NCBI GenBank assembly: GCA_012064415.1 | Contig: SSNU01000163.1 | Coordinates: 682,001-746,000, forward strand | Direction of reading: 5' to 3' | Source: Gyrodactylus bullatarudis | Taxonomy: Eukaryota; Platyhelminthes; Monogenea; Gyrodactylidea; Gyrodactylidae | Length of the DNA stretch: 64,000 nt | Part shown: piece after piece, positions 57,601 through 64,000 of the stretch | Layout of the letters: every line of letters starts with the position of its first letter | How positions within the stretch are numbered: position 1 is the stretch's first letter | The notes under the pieces: model-generated | What the model was told of the DNA's origin: nothing | What the model saw: the letters and a program-made list of their open reading frames with translations, nothing else | The model's database searches: none | Program-made: the position numbers and the translations under genes

Positions 57601-60600
57601 GAGGCCAAGAGCTCCTTCTCTAGAGAACGAAGTTTCAACTGGAATTCACCTTGAACCTTGAGAAGGTCAGAACGTTTCTTGTCTACGTCTGGTCTCTCCG
57701 CTTTCAGGGCAGCGTTCAAGCATTGTGATTGGAGACTGCTTCGAGTGACAGTGAAATTGACAAAAGTGACTCTAGAGCAGAGATGAGTGGGGAAGTCGAC
57801 AGATGGATCCCTGGTGGAGAGGAATATTGTGAATGTGGGCGACAAGTCAATATCTTGGTCACCAAGGGTAATAAGTGTACGACCACCAGTTCTTCTAACT
57901 TCTCTATTGAGAACTGGATTGAGTATTGGATCATAGGCTTCAACATCTTGCACCAAGAGTGGAGTACCAAATCTGAGTGCCGATTCGAGTGTCTTTCGGA
58001 AGCTTCCATCGTGGAAGGAAGTTTTGGTAATCTTCTTATCCTTGTATTCATTAAGAATAAAATCGGTAGCTTGTCCAGAGGGATCAATAATGAGAGGATA
58101 ACGATTGAAACGTTTAAGACAAATTGCATTTTCAGTGCACAGCTCATCATCAGGCAGGGAGTTGGCCTTCCATCTGAGTCGTTCCTCTGGAATAGAGAGG
58201 TATTCAACACGCGCCAAATCACTTCTAAATTTAATGCTGGAGGTTTCCAAATGTCTAATCCAGTTGCTGAATAGAGATGCACGCAAGTTTTGATCAAAGT
58301 AGCCACAATATGCCATGAAAGCTGAACATAGGAGACAGTCACCAATGATTGTTTGCATTTGAGAGCTAAAGGTTTCAGAGCCCATATCCCATCTGGCTCG
58401 TTCATCACTGAGAGACTGAATGAGGGCAACTGATCTCTGGACTTTGGACTCAACTGAGGACAAATCCGATTTGATCTCGTTTGCCTGACTAACAAGGGAA
58501 GCGTATTCCTCTCGGAATTTGGCCGAGCTCACCTCAAGTTCAGCAATACGATTCTTAACTTCCTCAGCTTTGTCTTTGTTAGTTTTAGCCTTGGACTCGA
58601 GGCTCTTGAGTTCTTTTCTAAGAGGATCAACCTTTTTAAGGATATCTGCATAATTAATCTAAAGAAAAGTGGAGAGATTAGTTAAATATGAAAACAGGCC
58701 GTAGGATGCTCTTGTAACGTACTTGAGCGATAGCCCATTTGACCATGGGACCGCAAGCACTACTGGCTCTATTGACCTTATCAAAGTTGTAATCGGGATT
58801 ACTGAGGTACTTTTTCTTCATTGTCTCACGGATCTCGTCACTGGTGGGAGGAAATAAAATTTTAGATTGAAAAAAAGAAAGTGGATAGGACAAAAATCAA
58901 CATGCAAAGAATAATATGCACGTGTGTAAGATAATAATAATAGACACCAAGAATGGTTACAATGGCATTAGGGTTAGTTAGAAATCATTGTGTTTTTTCT
59001 TAATTTGAATGTGAGTGCTGAGAAATCAGGAAATGAATTAGACGCTTGTGTGTGTGGGTGAGATCAAAATGGAGAGATGAACATCATCAAATTGACTCAC
59101 GTCACTTTATCAGTGTCAAAGTTTAAAATATTCGGGACAAATGTATCCTTTGAGATGAAACTCAAAAGTTGACGCCATTCAGTAGACTTTTCACCCATCA
59201 AAAGACAGATGGATTCCAGCGTCATCTTAACCATTGCAGGTGGATTACGAAGGGCCCTGAGCTCTTGAATATCTTTCTTTTTGATGCCTTCAACAGCTGG
59301 AACGCACAGGATTTAAGAGAGATAATGATTTTGAGAATTTAAAAACTTAAATAGACCCTAGGTATTAACCGCTCATGTGTAAATTTGATGAGACAATGAA
59401 AACATTCTAACGGAGAAAGACGGAGAGACATTGAAGGTTGAATAAAAAAACACATGCATCAGAATAAATCATGCAGCCACACACAGTGTGTGGTGGAAAG
59501 GGGACCCTTGGAGGAGGGGCAGTTTACTTACGTAACCTCGTCAGTATTGAATGACAAAATGGATGAGACAAAATTATCTTTCATTAGGTAGGCTCTTATG
59601 GATTTCCATTCTAAGTCAGCTTCACCCAGGAGAGTGAAAATAGATTCCATTGTCATTTTTACAGGTGCAGGTGGATTAGTCATGGATCTGACCTCAGTTA
59701 ATTGAGTCTTATTTATTGACTTTACAGCTAAACAAATCAATATGATTTAAATATGAAAAAGTTTCCTCAAGTCCATGGAGAAAGATGTGGGAAAAAGGAG
59801 AGTGAAAAAGATTTTTTATAAAAACTAAGATCTTACCTTGCTTAGCCTCGTTAACAGCAGGCTCAACTTGGCTCAATTCACTCATGACCTCGGATCGTTT
59901 TTGTTCAATGTGAATTTCTTGTTCAGCCAAATCTTTTTGGAGTTGTTGACTGAGTTTATTTTCATTGTCGACCTCTTGTTGTTCGTGGAGCATTTGTTGA
60001 AGTTTTGAGTTGGCTGCGTCGTTCATGGATTCCAAGTTCTGACGTTTCTCCTTAAGAGAAGTTTGCATAATTTCGACTTGGCTGACGGTTTCTTTGATCT
60101 TTTGTAGACCGATATTCAAGTGAAGTTGTTGTTCCTCCAGGTCAGACCGTTTCTCAGCGATTAACTTGACAAAGTGATGAATGAAATCGAGGAAATGTCT
60201 AGGTGTTATGCATGTTACACGACCACCTCGTTTGGTGATTCTTTCATTTTCAGCATGTAGAGTTCTATGCACATAGACAAAGGCATTGACGACCAAATCA
60301 CGATGATTAGGCTGTTCAGGCAAAAGAGCCTCAGCAGCAGGAACAACAAAGTCTGGCGTCTTAAAGTCAACAATGTCGAGATCCAGTTTGTTTGTAAACT
60401 CTTTACCAACTTGATAGTATGCCTCGAAAGACCAATCACCGAACCAATTCAAGACACAACGATTGAACAGGGCAGGAGAGGTTGATGCACGATCCTTGAG
60501 ACCATTCTCCGATGGGTTCATTGTGAAGACAACGTGTAGATTTCTACAAATTTGATTAGTAAACCATTTATATAGTTCTTCATGGGAGTCAATCATTAGA

Positions 60601-63600
60601 CCTTCTTTGGCAGCACCGTCTTTACACTGAGTCATGAGGGTGGTGAATTCGTCACCTTCAAAGAGACCGGGTACCTCACCATTGGCTAGGAGAGTATTCA
60701 TTCTTTCGAGGAATGATGAATCCATTACATTTGACTCATCCATAATAAAAGTGATCTTTTCACCTTTACAGCCGGCCCTGCGAAGAACATTCCTCAGGTC
60801 ATCATCGAAATCCTCAGCTGTATAACCATTGTGAACTTTGACTTGGAAGACAGATAAACCATTGATCCAGGATACAAATCTTGAGAGAGTCGTCTTACCA
60901 GCACCACTGACACCAATCAAGAGTAAATGACCTTGGGACTGTTTAAAGACACGATCTATCCTAAGGACATGATCCAGGACTTGGTTGAAGAGAACTAACT
61001 GGACGTCAAGCTCTTCTTCGTAGAACACCTTGAGACGAGCCTTGACATAATCCCTGAGCGCTTCTTGATCAACTGGGGAGTATTCCTTGGATAGCCAGTT
61101 GGAGAATAGAATGGGTCTTTGTAAGGCAGTCATTTTGTCAATGTTGGGGAAATATTTCATGGCAACTTCATCGATATTTTGATCAGTCCACAAGCGTTCA
61201 GCATCATCAACTAGACGATCTTGGAAGAGTCGCAAGGCTTCATGAGCCCAAATTCTCACGAGTCCTTCAGCATCCATATTATCGACAGATTTCAATACTT
61301 CATGGATACCACGAACCCATCGAGTCATTTCACGAGGACTATAAATATAATGAGGTTGCATATCAACAGTAAATTTGCTCTGTGATAAGAGATAAAATTC
61401 AACCATGGCTTCGGTTAGAGCATCAGCATATGATCTGAGAGAAACAACAGGTCTAAGCATGGCCCTATTAAATGTTCCATAAATTTGTTTGAGAGATGTT
61501 TCACCTGGGTAGTCTACATAGATAATGGGAACATGACGAAGGAAACGATGTGAGAGTGGTTTACGACCGGGATCAGTGGGAGGATTACAGGCACCGACAA
61601 ATTGAATTCTCTCCAGGCTAACCCATTGCATTTCACCTTTGGTCTGATAGAAGCCTGCATTTTCGACTATTTGTCTTAGGAAACTAATGACGCGTTGAGT
61701 ACCGTACTTGTCTTCGTCAGGAAGATTGATTTCATCACAAAAGAATACAAGCCATTTGTTGAGTTGTTGGGGTGCAAGAACAAGGCCATTTGGTGTCTTT
61801 CTATATTCACAGTACTGGTCAAAAGTTTTCATCATCAATTCTGGCGTAGTGGCACTTGAAAAGTTGAGACCAATAACTTCCCTGTCAGGTAGACTTCTAA
61901 GGGCGCTGAATAGTGTCATTGTTTTACCGGAACCTGGAGGACCACACAACAACATTGGTCTATGTTCAGCTAGCCATGTGTACAAGAGAGTTTCATGTCT
62001 TACAGTATCTAGAGTGGGTATGACCACGTCCATTGTTTCGATTTTGTGCGTGTCAACTTCAATTTGAGGGACTTTGTTAGTCCACGGTTGCCACTCTCCG
62101 TTGATGTCAACTTCATAGTCGATAATGTTTTGATTGCTAGGAGGCAATGAGACAGTTGTCGATTTTCTTATGAAGTCACTCATTTCATTACGAACAACAA
62201 GTTTACTATCACCAGACATAGCCCATACTAGCCCACTGACAAGGGATTTGGTCACATAAGCTTCAATTTGTTCACTAGACATGGGAAAATCTAAATGCAT
62301 TTGGTTGTAGGCGATAATGCTGCGGATGATTTGTTTTATAATCGAGAATAGAGACGTGAGAGCTCTAAGGCGAGTAAAGTCCATAATGTGCTCCAGGCCT
62401 CGGGCAAACTCGAGTGATCTAGAGACAAGACCACCCTCTTGGAAGAAGGAATGAAGGTAACTAGCGACATCTCGTTGTACCTGCATGGTAGGACTTTCTC
62501 TATGGAATAATGTCTTTTGATTTTCTTGGTTGTTGAAAGGATCTGCATTATCCCCAGGTAGCGGAGTTGAATCAGTCATATTCATTGTATTCATACTCAT
62601 GCCAAAACTATTTTCATCTTCACCCTCATCAATCGGGACACTCTGGAGGGACAGAATATAATGTTCAAGAATCATTTCTGTGGATAGGACATCCTCAGAG
62701 AACCAGACCATGCCACAACGTGAGACAGTGGCAAGAGTGGCATATTTCAAATCTTGTACTTCAAACATGATTCTTACGTTGGGAGGGATTGCAAGACGTT
62801 CACCATTTGGTAGAGTTAACAGTTTATTGTCATCAAGGACTGAATTGAGGTTTTCAACCCATTCAGGATCAACATCACCATCGAAAATGATCCATTGACG
62901 CTTTGATGATTCTCCACGAATATTGTCGATAATCTTTCTAAGGATGTGAGTAAAGAGACCATCACTCCATTCTCTGGTGTTTGGATCCAATGAACCGTAG
63001 AGGGAATCTTTACTAATTGACTTTGGATTGATGACATGGGCCACTCCCTCGACACCTTCGACTTTCTCCAGAGCCTTGAGAAGGACCTTCCATGCGGCAG
63101 TTTTACCACTACCAGATGGGCCAACCATCATCAAACCATGATGTAGATTGCTAATTTGATAAAGCTGTAGAATCTTTTCAACCCACATTTTTCCCGAGGG
63201 ATTGTCATCAGTCGGATAGACGAGGAACATTTCTTTGCAGATTTTCTGCAGGTTTTGACGCAGAACTTCCATTTTTGCTTCATGATATTCAACACCGGGA
63301 AATACATCAGTGAGTAGTGAGTAGAGAAGGGGAATATCGTCAGCCACTAATTTGGGAACCAATGTCTCCATAACAGATTGAATGAGAATCTCTTGTTCGT
63401 TTATATTACCAGCAATAGAGCTTTCATTAATCTAAAGTAAGAAAGCAATCTTAATTAATTTGCAGAGCAACCAAGTGAGTACACAATAAAGTTTTATTAT
63501 CCTCTTCCAACACTTCAAGAGATATATAGAGAGAATAATAATCATGCTGCAAACTCTCTCAAAAGACTTGGCCCCTAGCTCTCATCCAATCATGCACAGT

Positions 63601-64000
63601 GATTAAGGAGCAAATACTAAGAACACAACAAGGATAGTGTGACATTCGCTTGCTAGAAATCTCTTACTAGTGAAGTCTATTTTTTTATTCAAGTGAATTG
63701 ATTATGGAATGGACTTGTGTGTGCGAAAACGGAATCACTTACCACTTCATTATTTGAGATCATTTTAGTTTTTATCATTTTAATGCGGTCTCTCTTGACA
63801 TTGCCAGCTGAGACGAGGACAGACTTTAGAGCTCTCAGGCCAAAATCGTAATGAGATTGAGGTGAAAGTTGTTCATCACACAACTTGAAGAAGGGGACGA
63901 CCTTCCCGGCGAGCAACTCAGCAGACCGGAAACCCTAGAAAAGACGGGAATAAAACGAAAATAATAAGAACATGAACCAATAATACTTACTTGTGAGTAC
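54686..64000 (-). CDS. DYNC1H1-like: Cytoplasmic dynein 1 heavy chain, motor half (partial at 5' end)
   Basis: Exons in transcript order: 63991..64000 (partial, ends YSQ), 63743..63934, 59837..63431, then either 59532..59727 or 59101..59296, then 58723..58840, 56925..58658, 55206..56864 and 54686..55144. About 2,650 residues. Seen: AAA2 P-loop GPSGSGKT (near 63115), AAA3 GPPGSGKT (near 61930), AAA4 GVSGAGKT (near 60900), stalk coiled coil CC1, microtubule-binding domain, CC2, AAA5 (GDQDIDLSP), AAA6 and the C-terminal domain ending VSSALQ. Wording follows cytoplasmic dynein 1, not axonemal or IFT dynein. Role: minus-end-directed microtubule motor. The gene is intron-poor compared with vertebrate DYNC1H1. 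Small introns are 56-64 bp. The tail and AAA1 lie beyond the window. Confidence 0.95.
59101..59296 (-). CDS. DYNC1H1-like: Dynein alternative exon B (first half of microtubule-binding domain)
   Basis: Also exactly 196 bp with the same phases, acceptor TTCCAG, donor GTGAGT, 235 bp downstream of exon A. It encodes [20 protein letters not shown], then [20 protein letters not shown] and ends NFDTDKVT. About 33 of 66 residues equal exon A. The second half (ESICLL.GE) is the version closer to vertebrate dynein. Equal length, equal phase, intact splice sites and conserved protein make this a real alternative to exon A and not a dead duplicate. Confidence 0.88.
59532..59727 (-). CDS. DYNC1H1-like: Dynein alternative exon A (first half of microtubule-binding domain)
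   Basis: 196 bp, acceptor TTTAG before CTGTAAAG, donor GTAAGT. It begins by completing an Ala codon (G|CT) and ends with two bases of a Thr codon (AC|T). It encodes [20 protein letters not shown], then [20 protein letters not shown] and ends SFNTDEVT. This is the end of CC1, helix H1, the NPP turn and the next helices of the dynein microtubule-binding domain. The H1 half is the version closer to vertebrate dynein (KSI.K...EVRSM.NPP). Confidence 0.9.

Noticed and set aside
55386..58293. Several plus-strand frames opposite dynein
   Set aside because: Antisense shadows of strongly conserved dynein coding sequence.
1..64000. CRISPR arrays, bacterial operons, prophage or plasmid features
   Set aside because: No regularly spaced repeats or prokaryotic gene layout; the window is plainly eukaryotic.

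Overview
This is animal nuclear DNA: AT-rich, with spliceosomal introns, long decayed transposon stretches and metazoan genes. Recognisable genes are the 3' end of a Jagged/Serrate-type Notch ligand, two P2X ATP-gated channels, a Shal/Kv4 potassium channel, a TMEM30/CDC50 flippase subunit, an RBM4/lark-like RNA-binding protein and the motor half of cytoplasmic dynein 1 heavy chain. P2X genes are missing from nematodes and most insects. Several introns are only 25-36 bp, which recalls dicyemids, orthonectids and flatworms. My guess is a small or parasitic spiralian, perhaps orthonectid or flatworm, but the species is not provable from this window.

Layout. 0-2 kb: Jagged-like C-terminus (+). 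3.5-5 kb: intronless P2X copy 1 (-). 5-22 kb: no gene; decayed Penelope-like (PLE) fragments, a palindromic MITE and an RT fragment bounded by long inverted repeats. 22.3-23.7 kb: intronless P2X copy 2 (-). 24-33 kb: no confident gene; a TA-flanked MITE and a hAT-like zinc-finger remnant. 33.7-38 kb: a compact cluster of a zinc-finger/coiled-coil gene (+), the RBM4-like gene (+), TMEM30 (-) and Kv4 (+); the last two start head to head 123 bp apart. Kv4 runs to 52.3 kb, and its 12.4-kb intron holds PLE, integrase-like and LINE debris. 52.8-54.5 kb: two unrecognised small genes (-). 54.7-64 kb: dynein heavy chain (-), continuing beyond the window.

The most notable observation is in the dynein gene. 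Two tandem exons, each exactly 196 bp with the same splice phases and about 50% identical as protein, both encode the first half of the microtubule-binding domain. Including both or skipping both gives an early stop, so they can only be used one at a time. The animal could therefore make two cytoplasmic dyneins differing mainly at the track-binding tip.

The genes do not form one pathway. P2X and Kv4 are membrane channels of excitable cells, the Jagged-like protein is a signalling ligand, TMEM30 is a membrane-trafficking subunit and dynein is the retrograde motor.
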